The notes beneath the pieces are model-generated. The model worked only from the letters and a program-made list of their open reading frames with translations, made no database searches and was not told the DNA's origin. The position numbers and the translations under genes are program-made. Shown piece after piece: positions 1 through 9,846 of a stretch of DNA of 64,000 bases. The DNA comes from Paracnuella aquatica (GTDB lineage: Bacteria; Bacteroidota; Bacteroidia; Chitinophagales; Chitinophagaceae): contig NZ_QOWJ01000001.1 of the NCBI RefSeq assembly GCF_003332885.2, positions 620,001 through 684,000 of the forward strand, in the 5' to 3' direction. Each line of letters opens with the position of its first letter. Positions within the stretch are counted from its first letter, which is position 1.

Positions 1-95
1 ACAAAGATTTACTTCTTATTAATCGTTGTGAAAATTTGACGCTCTGGTCGAAAGAATTTTCGTTTCCAATGTTCTCAGATTTTTTCATCGATCAC

Positions 96-133
96 AAAAA
101 AGCAGGTGTCCCATAAGTGACACCTGCTTTTTT
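96..133. terminator. Bidirectional intrinsic terminator
   Basis: A stem of about 10 bp (GCAGGTGTC/GACACCTGC core) with an 8-base loop has an A-run on the left and a T-run on the right, so it can stop transcription both ways. It would end the leftward glycosyltransferase transcript and any rightward gene lying outside the window. I see no supportable gene in bases 1-286. Confidence 0.8.
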
Positions 134-286
134 ATAAAGGGATTTCAATTAATTCTTTGCTGGGTGAATATAGACCTGTATATGCTTTTGGGTTTCAGAG
201 TCCGACAGTGAGACATTTACAATGTAGGCTTTCGTACTAAGAGTTGAACGACACCAACGAGTATAAATACAGATTTACTTAATTTC

Positions 287-1345
287 CTATTCCCCAAACC
301 AAACTTTCCGGTAAGCACCCCGCATGGCAGGCAGCCAGGTTTTGGGCATCATCATGATCATGCGGATAAAATATGATTTGCAGGTAAGAAAAGGATCGCG
401 GTACAACTTGAGGGCTTCGTTCATTTGGGTCATCACCACGTTTTTGTCGTGGGTGCGGTACCAAAGACTATAGCAGATATTGAGCGAGGTATAAGCCCAG
501 TATTTCCGGGCTTCCGTAGCGGCTTGCTTTTGCTGCTCCTTCGGCAGGTGCTCCGCAATCCGTTTGATCACTTTTGCCAGATCACGGATGTTTTCGCCGG
601 TCATGTAGCTGCGGCGGGTAATAGACGATGGATGCACCCGGTACACCGCCAGCGCTTCCGGCGTATACACGATCGGGTAGTTTTTCGCGATGCGCACCCA
701 CATTTCCCAGTCTTCGCCATAAGTGGCCAGGTAAAACGAACCCAGTTGCTCGTACGCCTCGCGTTTTACCACCATACAAGCGTACTGCAGCCAGGGCTTG
801 CTGCCCATGCGGTACAGAGCGTTTTTGATGATGCCGCGTTCCGGCTCCATTTTACCGGAGGTGGCAAAAAACTCGCTGGTAGGGCCCATCATGTCGAATG
901 CACAAAATGCCGCGCCGGCTTCGGGATAAGTTTCAAAAATTCCCATCATCGTATCGTAAAAGCCGGGATGCACTTTGTCATCTCCATGGAGAATATGAAC
1001 ATAATGACCGCGGGCACGTTGGATGCACGTTTGGAAATTCCATAAGCTGCCCACATTTGCCTGTTGGCGGTAATAAGCCACACGGCCACCACCCACCCGC
1101 TGCACCAATCCTTCCACATCGGCATCAGTACTAAAATCATCGATCACCTCAATTTGCATGTCCTCTGCACTCCAGCCCTGCTGCAACACACTTTCCAATG
1201 CCTCCTGTATATACTCGGTGCAATTAAATACCGGTACCATTACCGATATCTTCGGCCGGTGCACACCCGGCGCAACAGGATCTATCGAAGGAGGCGTTGA
1301 CGGAATTCTTTCCACTAAAAATATTTTATTCCAGAAGGCAGGCAA
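287..1345 (-). CDS. Glycosyltransferase family 2
   Basis: This is a GT-A inverting glycosyltransferase that probably adds a sugar to a surface polysaccharide on the cytoplasmic face of the membrane. The GT2 fold starts at about residue 32 (KISVMVPVFN). An acidic pair lies at D69-D70, the metal/nucleotide-sugar HGDD motif at 120-123 and the ED acceptor-site motif at 211-212. No membrane segment is seen. The reading frame has no ATG before the catalytic domain; TTG at 1345 is the first start after an in-frame stop, and GTG at 1315 is the alternative. It lies 83 bp after the ABC permease on the same strand, so the two are probably cotranscribed. Donor and acceptor sugars cannot be read from the sequence. 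Confidence 0.85.
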   Translation of the reverse strand: MPAFWNKIFLVERIPSTPPSIDPVAPGVHRPKISVMVPVFNCTEYIQEALESVLQQGWSAEDMQIEVIDDFSTDADVEGLVQRVGGGRVAYYRQQANVGSLWNFQTCIQRARGHYVHILHGDDKVHPGFYDTMMGIFETYPEAGAAFCAFDMMGPTSEFFATSGKMEPERGIIKNALYRMGSKPWLQYACMVVKREAYEQLGSFYLATYGEDWEMWVRIAKNYPIVYTPEALAVYRVHPSSITRRSYMTGENIRDLAKVIKRIAEHLPKEQQKQAATEARKYWAYTSLNICYSLWYRTHDKNVVMTQMNEALKLYRDPFLTCKSYFIRMIMMMPKTWLPAMRGAYRKVWFGE

Positions 1346-1428
1346 TTTGAATATAAACCCAACCTAAAAAAAATTAATGTAATAACAATTTTATTCTAAA
1401 CGGTGAAGCAGAATAAAATGATTATGCG

Positions 1429-2286
1429 CTACACAACGTCCATCAACCGGTCGCCGGTCTTATTAAAAAATAAAATACCGCTTAGCAATATCACCACCAT
1501 AAAAGCAATTCCATACAATACCTGCCCGGTGCCCACCATGCCTTTTCCCAAAATTGCCAGCCGGAACAATTCGAATTGGCCCGACAAGGGATTAATGTCG
1601 ACCAACCACTTTACTTTTTCCGGAACGATTGACAGCGAATAAAACACAGGACAAACAAACATCAGCAGGCTGTTGATGATGCCGATCATGTTCGACAGGT
1701 CGCGGTATTTGGCGGTTAAAATTGAAAAGATCAAACCGCTACCCAACGCAATTCCCGAAACAGTGATCACCGCGGGGATGATATACAATACCTGCAGCCC
1801 CGAAAATTCAATTCGATCGGTTGCGAAAAAGTATAAATAAAATAAAATGAGAAAACCCATTTGAATGGCAAACCGCAACAAGTGCAGCGCCACTACTGAA
1901 AGGGGAATAATGAGCCTTGGAAAATAAACTTTAGAAAAAACATTGGCGTTGGCTACAAATGTGCCGGAGGTGCCGTTAAAAATATCGGAAAATAAATTCC
2001 AAAGGTTGATGCCCGTGAGGTAAAACAGCACCGGCGGCACACCCAGCGTGGACAGGCCGATTACTTTGTTGAACACCACCAGGTAAATAGCCATGGTAAG
2101 CAGTGGCTGTATCACCACCCACACCGGCCCAAGCAGGGTTTGCTGGTAGCGCAACAAAAACTCTTTGCGTACCATACGCGACAACAAATCACGGTATTGC
2201 AGCAGCTCCTTGAAACTTGCGCCCAGCCAGCTTGTTTCAGGCTTGATAACCCAGTTCCATTGCACCCGTTCTTGTTGCATTTGCAT
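1429..2286 (-). CDS. ABC-2 type polysaccharide export permease (Wzm-like)
   Basis: This 285-residue membrane protein resembles the permease half of O-antigen, capsule and teichoic-acid ABC exporters (ABC2_membrane family). It shows the family signature RYQQTLLGPVWVVIQPLL at about 46-63 and SKVYFPRLIIPLS at about 118-130, with around six hydrophobic segments. Family members move a finished lipid-linked glycan across the inner membrane and need an ATPase partner (Wzt). No ATPase is encoded to its right; if there is one it must lie left of the window, beyond the GT2. The ATG at 2286 is chosen, with a second in-frame ATG two codons later. Confidence 0.88.
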   Translation of the reverse strand: MQMQQERVQWNWVIKPETSWLGASFKELLQYRDLLSRMVRKEFLLRYQQTLLGPVWVVIQPLLTMAIYLVVFNKVIGLSTLGVPPVLFYLTGINLWNLFSDIFNGTSGTFVANANVFSKVYFPRLIIPLSVVALHLLRFAIQMGFLILFYLYFFATDRIEFSGLQVLYIIPAVITVSGIALGSGLIFSILTAKYRDLSNMIGIINSLLMFVCPVFYSLSIVPEKVKWLVDINPLSGQFELFRLAILGKGMVGTGQVLYGIAFMVVILLSGILFFNKTGDRLMDVV

Positions 2287-2532
2287 GTATTATTTTGAAA
2301 TAACCAACCGGCCAGAAAAGAGCGGCGGGCCTGGTAGTTTTGGTGTTAGTAAAATTCGTTTTCGTTGACAGGATGATCAGGGTAATATGGAAAAAATATT
2401 TATGTGTTTCAGCCGATTATGCAGCATTGAAACAGTCAAATGTTGCAACATGCTAATCGGGCACTAAAATAAGATAACCCTCAAACATGAACACATTTTT
2501 TTTATTGTTCATGTTTTGTAAAGGCAGTTATT

Positions 2533-2567
2533 AAAAGACCCGCAGTAAATGGCTGCGGGTCTTTTTT
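2533..2567. terminator. Bidirectional intrinsic terminator
   Basis: A perfect stem AAAGACCCGCAG/CTGCGGGTCTTT with a 7-base loop is flanked by an A-run and a T-run. It sits 25 bp past the stop of the giant secreted-protein gene and so ends that leftward transcript. The rest of 2287-2591 is AT-rich and shows no gene; it must hold the start signals of the permease. Confidence 0.85.
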
Positions 2568-2591
2568 GTAATGTTATTTCAACTATGATGC

Positions 2592-5500
2592 TTAACGTGC
2601 AATCACTACTTTCTGATAAATCATCTTATCGAAAAAGGTCACACCGTCGTTCAACTTGATGGCAACGATGTATGCACCGTTGGGTAGTCCGGTACCATTC
2701 AAATTGAACTTATGCACCAAACCCGGTTCCAGAATGCCCTGGTGGATGTTGGTGATCACTTGTCCTGACGGCGCAATCAATTGTGCCACCACGTATGATT
2801 TTGCCTGCACAGCCACTTCCAATGTTGCCTGGTTGCTAAATGGATTCGGGTACGATTTGATGTGGCCCGGTTGGTTGGCAGTATTGCTCATTTGCACCGT
2901 TACCAACACCGCCGCTGCAGTGGATGTAAGACCTTGGTTGTCGGTCGCTTTGGCGGTTATCTGGTATGTACCACCAACTTCCGCTTTCCAGTCGATGCGG
3001 AAAGGAGCAGTTTTGCTTTCACCGATCCTTTCGCCATTGGCAAAGAATTCCACTTTTACTATAGCGCCATCTTTGTCTGTTGCATTAGCGGCTACCGAAA
3101 TGGTGGCGGGCAACACGTACACGCTGTTGGCAATTGGGTTGACTACGTCCACAACCGGCGCTACCTGCGGCGTAGTTACGGTCAGCGTCACTACGTTCGA
3201 AGTTGCAGTCATGCCGCTGTTGTCAGTTGCTTTAGCAGTGATCTTATAAACACCTGCTGCTGCAAATTGCGCAGTCCATTCAAATGGTGCAGTCTGGTCT
3301 TCGCCCAACTTTGTGGTACCGTTGAAAAATTCAACTTTCACTACCGAGCCATCGCTGTCAGATGCTTTTGCCGACAGGGTGATTTTTTCTCCGGTTTTGG
3401 CTGCTGTTTTATTGGCACCCAAAGAAATTACCGGTGCAACTGGTGCGGGCTTGCTCACGGACAGTGCCACCACTTGCGATACGGTAGCCATACCGCCATC
3501 GTCCGTTGCCTTCGCAGTGAAATTATGTACGCCGGGTTGCAGGTTTTTCACTTCGTACACATAAGGGCTGGTGGCTGTTTCACCCACTTTCACGCCGTTG
3601 TTAAAGAACTCCACTTTAGTAATGGAACCATCAGGGTCGGACGCCAGGGCCAGCAGTGAAACTGATTCGGCCAGCGATGACAAGCCTGTTTTGCCGCCTT
3701 GCGTTTTGGTCAGGCTTACTTCAGGAGCCTGGTTCTTTTTGGTAGCAATAATGGTTACTACTTCTGATGTTGCAGTCAAGCCATTGTTGTCCGTTGCTTT
3801 TGCAGTTACGGTGTACGTGCCTGCCTGTGAAAGGGTCCATTTGTATTGGAATGGCGCTCTTGTAGCTTCGCCCAGTTTTTTGCCGGCGCTGAAGAATTCC
3901 ACCTTAACGATAGAGCCGTCCGCGTCAGTTGCATTAGCGGTAAGTGTTACACTAGCCGGTGCTGCAATGCTGCTGGCTGAAGATGCAAGCGTTACGACCG
4001 GAGCCACAGGAGCGTGTTTCACCGTTACTGAAACGCTGCTGGATGTAGTGTTCAGTCCGTCGTTGTCTGTTGCTTTTGCTGTGATGCTATAGGTGCCGGC
4101 AGCTACATTGCTCCAGGCCATTTCAAAAGGAGCGGCCAGGTCTTCTCCTATTTTTTGTGTGCCGTTAAAAAATTCAACCTTAGCAACGGTGCCATCGTTG
4201 TCGGTAGCTGTTGCATCTATTTTAATAGTGGCCGGCGCAATGGCATCAGCAGTTACCGACGTAGCTGTAACAGAAATTGCAGGTGCCGTTTTTTGTGGCG
4301 CATTTACAGTGATCGCTGTATTGCCAGATATGGTGCTGAGGTCGCTGTTGTCCGTAGCTTTCACCGTAATGCTGTAATTTCCTGGCGCAACGTTTGTCCA
4401 TGACATGCTGTACGGTGCTGCAGTGGCTGCTCCTATTTTATTGCCGTTGGCAAAAAACTCAACCAGGACAATGGTACCATCGGCATCGGTAGCATTGGCT
4501 GCGATGTTGATGGTGGCCGGCGCAGTAAACGATGTTCCGGCTACCGGCGCAGTGATGGCCACTACTGGCGCAACCGGTGCCGCATTTACTATAATATTTA
4601 CGGTAGCCGATGTCGCGGTCAAGCCATCGTTATCGATTGCTTTAGCTGTGTAGGAATAAGTTCCCGCGGTAAGTCCGCTGAGTGTAAATGTGTAAGGCGC
4701 GGCAACATCTTCACCGATTTTATTGATGCCCTGGTAAAATTCCACCTTAGCAACAGTTCCATCCGTATCAGCAGCATTTGCTTGCAGCGTAACGTTTGCT
4801 GGTGCAGCGAAAGTGCTGTTTGTAGTGGGAACTGTCAAGCTTACTGTCGGTACTACTTTCGCAACCGGTGCCGGGTTCACAAGCACTTGTACGGCTTGCG
4901 AAGTGCTTATTGCGCCTTTATTATCCGTTGCTTTTACGGTTATGGTGTAAGTGCCTTGGGCCACACCAATCCACTGGAAAGTGTAGGGCGCAGTAAGGTC
5001 TTCACCTATTTTATTTCCGTTCGCAAAAAATTCAACTTTCGATATAGTACCATCGCTGTCTGTTGCGGTGGCTGACAAATCAATCGTTGCCGGAGCTGTA
5101 AAAGTTTGTGCGGCAGCAGGTGCGATTAATGAAACAACCGGCGCTACGTTTGGTTTTTCTGCCACAGTTAACGAAACCGAATTAGAAGTGGCTGACAGAT
5201 TGCTGTTGTCAGTTGCTTTCGCCGTGATAGCGTATGTACCTACTGCAACATTCGACCATGCAAATGCATATGGAGCCGTTGTGTCCTCGCCTATTTTATT
5301 ACCATTTACAAAGAACTCCACTCGGACGATAGCACCATCGCTGTCTGTTGCGTTGGCTGCAATGCTGATGGTTGCCGGTGCATTGATGTTGGCACCAGTA
5401 GTTGGTGCGGTCAATGCAACACTAGGCGCCTGCGGTGCGGCCTGCACACTCAGTGGGAGCACCGAAGATGTTGCAGTCAGGCCGTCATTGTCGGTTGCTT

Positions 5501-8500
5501 TTGCAGTAATGCTGTAGCTGCCTGCGGCGATATTGCTCCATGTCATTTCATAAGGCGCCGAATTGTCTTCGCCGATCTTTTGGGTACCGTTAAAAAACTC
5601 AACCAATGTAATAGTGCCATCGCTGTCGGTAGCTGTTGCTATCAATTTAAATGATGCAGGCGCTACCTGTGTAGCCAATGTTTGGCTGGTGCTCACTGAA
5701 ACTTTTGGTGCCACTTTAACCGGCGCATTTACCGTAATGGTTGCACTTTGCGAAGTAGCTGCTGCGCCATCGTTGTCAATGGCACGTGCCGTAAATGCAT
5801 AGCTGCCGGCAGCCAGACCGCTTACTGAGAAAGTATATGGTGCGGATAGGTCTTCACCTACTTTGGTGCTGCCCTGGTAAAATTCAACTTTGGCGACAGT
5901 GCCGTCGCTATCGGCAGCGTTCGCGGCTAGGCTTACCGTGGCCGGTGCAATAAACTGGTTGCCCGATGCAGGTGCGGTGAGGATTACTGTTGGAGCAACG
6001 TTTGGTACAGGCGCTGCGCTAACAACTACCTGCATGCTTTGCGAAGTGCCCACTACACCTTTGTCGTCTACTGCTTTTACACTCAGCATGTATGTGCCTT
6101 GGGCTACGTTGCCCCACTGGAAGGTATATGGTGCAGACAAATCTTCACCAATCTTTACATTACCCTGGTAAAACTCAACACGCTGTACCGAACCATCCGC
6201 ATCCGATGCATTTGCTGCGATGGTAATGTTGGCAGGTGCTGTAAAGGCACTGCCTGCTGCGGGCGACACGATCTGAGCAGTAGGTGCCTGGTTGGGCACG
6301 GTAGTGCTGGCAACCACATTCAGCCACACGGTGTATTTTTTCACTACACCGCCTGTTGTTACGCTTAGCTCGGCACGGTGCCTGCCCTGAGCAAGGCCAC
6401 GGGCAATGGCGGTAAGTGGAATGTTGGACAGTGCTTTTTCACCTTCGATGGAGCCGCTGGTTTGACCCAGGCGTAGCCATGAGGCGTTGCTTTGTGCAGT
6501 CCAGGAAAGTGGCGCAGTACCGCTGTTCCACAATATAAACGAACCCTTTGCTGTGTCGGACCCGGTTGGTGCGGAAAGGTCCACCACATGCAGCGGTGCT
6601 TCCAACACGCCGCCCAATGTTTGCGTAGAATTTAAATCATTAGTTGTGCGGGTAAAATAAAAAGTAGTTGCAAAATTTTCAAAGCTGTTGCCACGCAGGG
6701 CCAGTTTTGCGGTTACCTCTTTACCATACCCCGTTCCATTACCACGGAATGTATTGTTGTAAAAAATCTGGTTGGTGATGGCACCGGGCCGTTCGGTATG
6801 AAACCCAATGGGTGTTCCCTGTATGTTGTTGTGTTCATACACCGCACCATCCGTGATCGCTGGCGTAAAATTGTAATGGGTGTTTTCAATAGCCGCCAGC
6901 GTCGGGTTTTGAATATAATTTTTACGGTAAATGGTTCCAAAAATACCGATGCCACTTGGGTTCGTTACATCCATGATATTTTGAATGGCCACCCGGCAGT
7001 TGATGTATTTATTGTTGGTGTAAATGGTAAAATAATTTGCACCTACCGGCCAAGCTGAATTGGACTGTTGCGCCCAGTTGGCAGTGCCCTGGCGCAGTTG
7101 GTGAAACGTGTTATTGTCAACAATGAAGTTGTACGAGTTGCCATAAGGTTGTACGCCTGCAGCAGCTACGTGGTCTTTGTTGGTAACCGCGTATGGCTTG
7201 CCATCAAGGAAGTTTTTATAAATGGCAGTACGGTCCGACACCATGCCGATGCTCAGCGTGCTGGCTGCATCAGGAATTACATTCCATGGCTCATCCAGCG
7301 AAAGGACGCCACCATTGTTAGCAGTAATCCTGCGCGACTGGCCCATGCCGCGGCCGCTGGTTACGATGAGATAATATGCATTTTGAGCTGTGTTGGTCCA
7401 GCCGCTTACGGTTGTAGTTTCTGTTGTAGATGAATTAGCCTTGCCTTTCCATACACCCACAAAACCCTCGAAGAGAAACTGCTCGCCGGAGTTCTGGTCG
7501 GTGTCGTACAACCGCGGTGTCATATCGGTAGTGGTATTGTGACCCAGGTATGTACACTTGCTGGAGCCCCAGTTACCAAGGAATGCCATAAAACGGCCTT
7601 TACCCCAACCGGTACCATCGTACTGGTTTGAGTTGTCGTAATCTTTACAAGTTGAGTTCGTCATGCTCACACCGGTTGCGCCCCACGAGTGCCAGGCCAT
7701 GTCGGTATCGTTGGTCATGCGGTAATCGCAACGATCAATGAACAGTTGCGAAGCGGTTCCCAAAAAGGTGTGCTGGCCAATCAGTTCAACGTTGGTGAGG
7801 TATACATACTTGGCGTTGTTGATATCAAGTACTTTATAATTTTTACACGCCAGGCGTACATTGGTCATCCAGATATTCTGGCTACCCACCAGGTAAATCG
7901 GCTTTTCCGTGCTGCCGCGGTAGCTGCTGTTGGCATCAAGGGTCAGGTCATTGAGTTCGAAGAATCTTGGGTTGCCAAACAAGAACGCATAAGGAGAAGA
8001 AAACGTCGGACCGCATTTAATAAACGTACGATCGCGGCCTTCGCCCTGCCAGCGGTTGTTGCTGTGGGCTTCCATGATGCCGTTTACAATGTAGGTGCCG
8101 GCTGGAAAGTACAGTGTAGCACCTGGGTTATTTTTTGCCAATGCAATTACACTGGTGATGGCTTTTGTGTCGTCTGTGACACCATCGCCTTTTGCGCCAT
8201 AGTTTTTGACGTTATAGGTAATACCGGTCCATTTTACGCCATCATAAATGGTGAGGTTGATGGGGTTGCCCCAGCCATAGTCGCCACCGTGGCCGTTGTG
8301 TGCCCACACTTCGTACTCACCGTTGGCAAAGCCGTCCGGCACTACAAAGTCTACCTTATAAGGGTTCACCCGCTTTACCGATGCCCACTGGCCTGCACCG
8401 GATGATTTGCTCCGTACATATACATAAGCCGTTGTGGTATCACCACCGCGGGAAAGGTTGCGGCCGTACACCGATATGGTGGCGCCACGCGTTGCCTTGT

Positions 8501-8987
8501 CTGGGCCTACCCACCAGGCATCTGTTTTGTTGATGGCAATGGGGGTGCCATAGCCTGCATCGTTGCCGGGCCACATCAGGTACATGCCCCAGGAGGGAAT
8601 GGTGCGTGGAATGGTTACAATGGCACGATCGCCATCGAGGCGCTGGATCTGGGCATCGCCCTGCACACCGGATGCGCTGTAGAGGGTAAAGCGGGTGTCT
8701 TTGCCTGCGTCGGTGCCGCTATGGCGGGAAAAAGATACACCGGTCATGATCACTGATTCATCGGGGCCTGCGGTGCGGGTCCATTCTGCCACCTGTGGTG
8801 CATCGCCGGAAGGGCTGCCACCAAAGGGAGGAGCAAACGACTCGCCGGGTGCAGATACACCAGACGGCTTCTGGAAACGAGCAAGTGCGGGTAATTGCGT
8901 TTGAGCTTGTACTGTTGTGCAGATCGACAACAAGAGGGTGAGCATGCACAGGTATGTGCATTGCACCTTTTGCTTCATAGGATACAT
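2592..8987 (-). CDS. Giant secreted beta-helix protein with 12 Ig-like repeats and T9SS sorting domain
   Basis: The protein has 2131 residues. A signal peptide (cleavage near VQA/Q28-29) is followed by an N-terminal beta-rich region (about 30-250). A pectate-lyase-3/GH28-like right-handed beta-helix begins at about 255 with NVKNYGAKGDGVTDDTKAI and runs to about 790, and a BACON-like segment lies at about 800-893. Twelve bacterial Ig-like repeats (899-2033) carry the VEFF.NG.KIGED..APY signature. A type A T9SS tail (2034-2131) begins near SYPNPFSNQATLEV. Known T9SS substrates are exported across the outer membrane and anchored or released at the surface. The beta-helix suggests polysaccharide binding or cleavage, but no catalytic residues can be assigned with confidence. 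It sits inside the polysaccharide locus, so it may process or hold the local glycan (inference). The start is MYPMKQK, or MKQK three codons later. Confidence 0.88.
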   Translation of the reverse strand: MYPMKQKVQCTYLCMLTLLLSICTTVQAQTQLPALARFQKPSGVSAPGESFAPPFGGSPSGDAPQVAEWTRTAGPDESVIMTGVSFSRHSGTDAGKDTRFTLYSASGVQGDAQIQRLDGDRAIVTIPRTIPSWGMYLMWPGNDAGYGTPIAINKTDAWWVGPDKATRGATISVYGRNLSRGGDTTTAYVYVRSKSSGAGQWASVKRVNPYKVDFVVPDGFANGEYEVWAHNGHGGDYGWGNPINLTIYDGVKWTGITYNVKNYGAKGDGVTDDTKAITSVIALAKNNPGATLYFPAGTYIVNGIMEAHSNNRWQGEGRDRTFIKCGPTFSSPYAFLFGNPRFFELNDLTLDANSSYRGSTEKPIYLVGSQNIWMTNVRLACKNYKVLDINNAKYVYLTNVELIGQHTFLGTASQLFIDRCDYRMTNDTDMAWHSWGATGVSMTNSTCKDYDNSNQYDGTGWGKGRFMAFLGNWGSSKCTYLGHNTTTDMTPRLYDTDQNSGEQFLFEGFVGVWKGKANSSTTETTTVSGWTNTAQNAYYLIVTSGRGMGQSRRITANNGGVLSLDEPWNVIPDAASTLSIGMVSDRTAIYKNFLDGKPYAVTNKDHVAAAGVQPYGNSYNFIVDNNTFHQLRQGTANWAQQSNSAWPVGANYFTIYTNNKYINCRVAIQNIMDVTNPSGIGIFGTIYRKNYIQNPTLAAIENTHYNFTPAITDGAVYEHNNIQGTPIGFHTERPGAITNQIFYNNTFRGNGTGYGKEVTAKLALRGNSFENFATTFYFTRTTNDLNSTQTLGGVLEAPLHVVDLSAPTGSDTAKGSFILWNSGTAPLSWTAQSNASWLRLGQTSGSIEGEKALSNIPLTAIARGLAQGRHRAELSVTTGGVVKKYTVWLNVVASTTVPNQAPTAQIVSPAAGSAFTAPANITIAANASDADGSVQRVEFYQGNVKIGEDLSAPYTFQWGNVAQGTYMLSVKAVDDKGVVGTSQSMQVVVSAAPVPNVAPTVILTAPASGNQFIAPATVSLAANAADSDGTVAKVEFYQGSTKVGEDLSAPYTFSVSGLAAGSYAFTARAIDNDGAAATSQSATITVNAPVKVAPKVSVSTSQTLATQVAPASFKLIATATDSDGTITLVEFFNGTQKIGEDNSAPYEMTWSNIAAGSYSITAKATDNDGLTATSSVLPLSVQAAPQAPSVALTAPTTGANINAPATISIAANATDSDGAIVRVEFFVNGNKIGEDTTAPYAFAWSNVAVGTYAITAKATDNSNLSATSNSVSLTVAEKPNVAPVVSLIAPAAAQTFTAPATIDLSATATDSDGTISKVEFFANGNKIGEDLTAPYTFQWIGVAQGTYTITVKATDNKGAISTSQAVQVLVNPAPVAKVVPTVSLTVPTTNSTFAAPANVTLQANAADTDGTVAKVEFYQGINKIGEDVAAPYTFTLSGLTAGTYSYTAKAIDNDGLTATSATVNIIVNAAPVAPVVAITAPVAGTSFTAPATINIAANATDADGTIVLVEFFANGNKIGAATAAPYSMSWTNVAPGNYSITVKATDNSDLSTISGNTAITVNAPQKTAPAISVTATSVTADAIAPATIKIDATATDNDGTVAKVEFFNGTQKIGEDLAAPFEMAWSNVAAGTYSITAKATDNDGLNTTSSSVSVTVKHAPVAPVVTLASSASSIAAPASVTLTANATDADGSIVKVEFFSAGKKLGEATRAPFQYKWTLSQAGTYTVTAKATDNNGLTATSEVVTIIATKKNQAPEVSLTKTQGGKTGLSSLAESVSLLALASDPDGSITKVEFFNNGVKVGETATSPYVYEVKNLQPGVHNFTAKATDDGGMATVSQVVALSVSKPAPVAPVISLGANKTAAKTGEKITLSAKASDSDGSVVKVEFFNGTTKLGEDQTAPFEWTAQFAAAGVYKITAKATDNSGMTATSNVVTLTVTTPQVAPVVDVVNPIANSVYVLPATISVAANATDKDGAIVKVEFFANGERIGESKTAPFRIDWKAEVGGTYQITAKATDNQGLTSTAAAVLVTVQMSNTANQPGHIKSYPNPFSNQATLEVAVQAKSYVVAQLIAPSGQVITNIHQGILEPGLVHKFNLNGTGLPNGAYIVAIKLNDGVTFFDKMIYQKVVIAR
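2889..6293 (-). repeat. Twelve tandem Ig-like domain repeats inside the giant secreted protein
   Basis: Twelve units of about 95 codons each contain the core VEF(F/Y)..G.K.GED..AP(Y/F), then a G.Y..TAKA.DN.G segment. Their divergence is moderate. Repeats 1 and 5, 2 and 6, 3 and 8, and 4 and 7 resemble each other most, including in their linkers, which points to duplication of a four-domain block. Confidence 0.85.
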
Positions 8988-9846
8988 AGAGTACGGTTTT
9001 ACTTGGATACCTACAGCCGCCTAAGGGGCCTTGCTGTAAGTTGTGGGTTGCAATGGATTAGGTTGCAAACGCCATTTTTTGGATACGGTTTTTCTAATAC
9101 GATACTGGATTACTACTTGCCGACGCTAATGAAAAAACAAAAAATCTGTTTTCGAATTAAACCCCGATCAACTGTTACAGTCATAGTACGTTTTGTAAAA
9201 ACGGCTCAATCCTGTAAAATTTGCACAAGGCTACCGAAAAGAATGCCAATAAACAATGAGGTTTATTTATTTTTTTAAAATGAAATATATAGCCTTAAGC
9301 CCTACTAAGTAAATACTTTTACTAATGCAGTGCATAAAATTATGGGATGATTTTTTGTGGCGAATTCGCTACAGCATTTCCACAAAAGCCGCACCCAGTG
9401 CAGTTTCTGATATGTGATGAAAATCAGATTGATTTTCATCACATATTGAGATTCCAATTTTGCTATTCATACCTTTTAATTTCGTTTATATATAACCGTT
9501 ATATACTCCCGTAAAATTTGAACTCTTTGGAACTTGGCTATTTTTTTCCTAATGAAATAACTATCAATCTGATTACATCGACCTTCCCGACGTTACAGCA
9601 TCTCGGTATTAATGGCTGTTTATATCAATAAAAATTAAAATATAACGCGAGACAGGGGCTAAAAGTTCCATAGCGGAATAAATTTATTTAGTTAACTTGC
9701 CCGCCGTTATTCAACAACCAGATGCTGGTTTCCTAAATTGGCGCCTCAAATTGCCTTTCGGACCGGTGAAATCACCAGCAGTTTTTTTCCTTTCCTACTG
9801 GTTGCAAAAATCCCTTATCCCCTGGCCATTCGTAAACTTGAAAATA
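8988..9846. other. Long AT-rich divergent intergenic region
   Basis: About 860 bp separate the divergent giant-protein gene and the flippase. No open frame here looks coding. It must hold both promoters, but I find no full TTTG-N19-TAnnTTTG match. The leftward candidate TAGCCTTG (complement of 9226-9233) with TTG 20 bp upstream is weak. The one striking structure is the inverted repeat at 9410-9446. Confidence 0.5.
9410..9446. repeat. Perfect 17-bp inverted repeat with 3-bp spacer
   Basis: The left arm is ATATGTGATGAAAATCA (9410-9426) and the right arm is its exact reverse complement (9430-9446), separated by GAT. No T-run follows on either strand, so it is not an ordinary terminator. It lies mid-way in the divergent region of the polysaccharide locus and could be an operator for a dimeric regulator or a structured RNA leader. 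The outer TGTGA and TCACA bases recall Crp-type half sites but are too far apart for a standard Crp site. Confidence 0.8.

Noticed and set aside
148-270. Short leftward open frame of about 40 codons near the left edge
   Set aside because: It reads plausibly near its end but has no start codon and no recognisable family; too little to call even a pseudogene.
425-1045. 206-codon rightward open frame over the first GT2 gene
   Set aside because: It is antisense to a clear GT2 gene, has low-complexity His/Arg-rich sequence and no family features.
2889-6293. Regular repeats that might suggest a CRISPR-like array
   Set aside because: The period is about 285 bp, in frame and coding for Ig-like domains; there are no short identical repeats with unique spacers.
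2656-6368. Many rightward open frames across the Ig-repeat region
   Set aside because: They are repeated shadows of the leftward Ig-like repeats and repeat with the same period; not genes.
9697-9846. TTG-initiated N-terminal extension of the flippase
   Set aside because: The conserved flippase N-terminus starts at the ATG at 9847; the extra 50 codons look non-coding.
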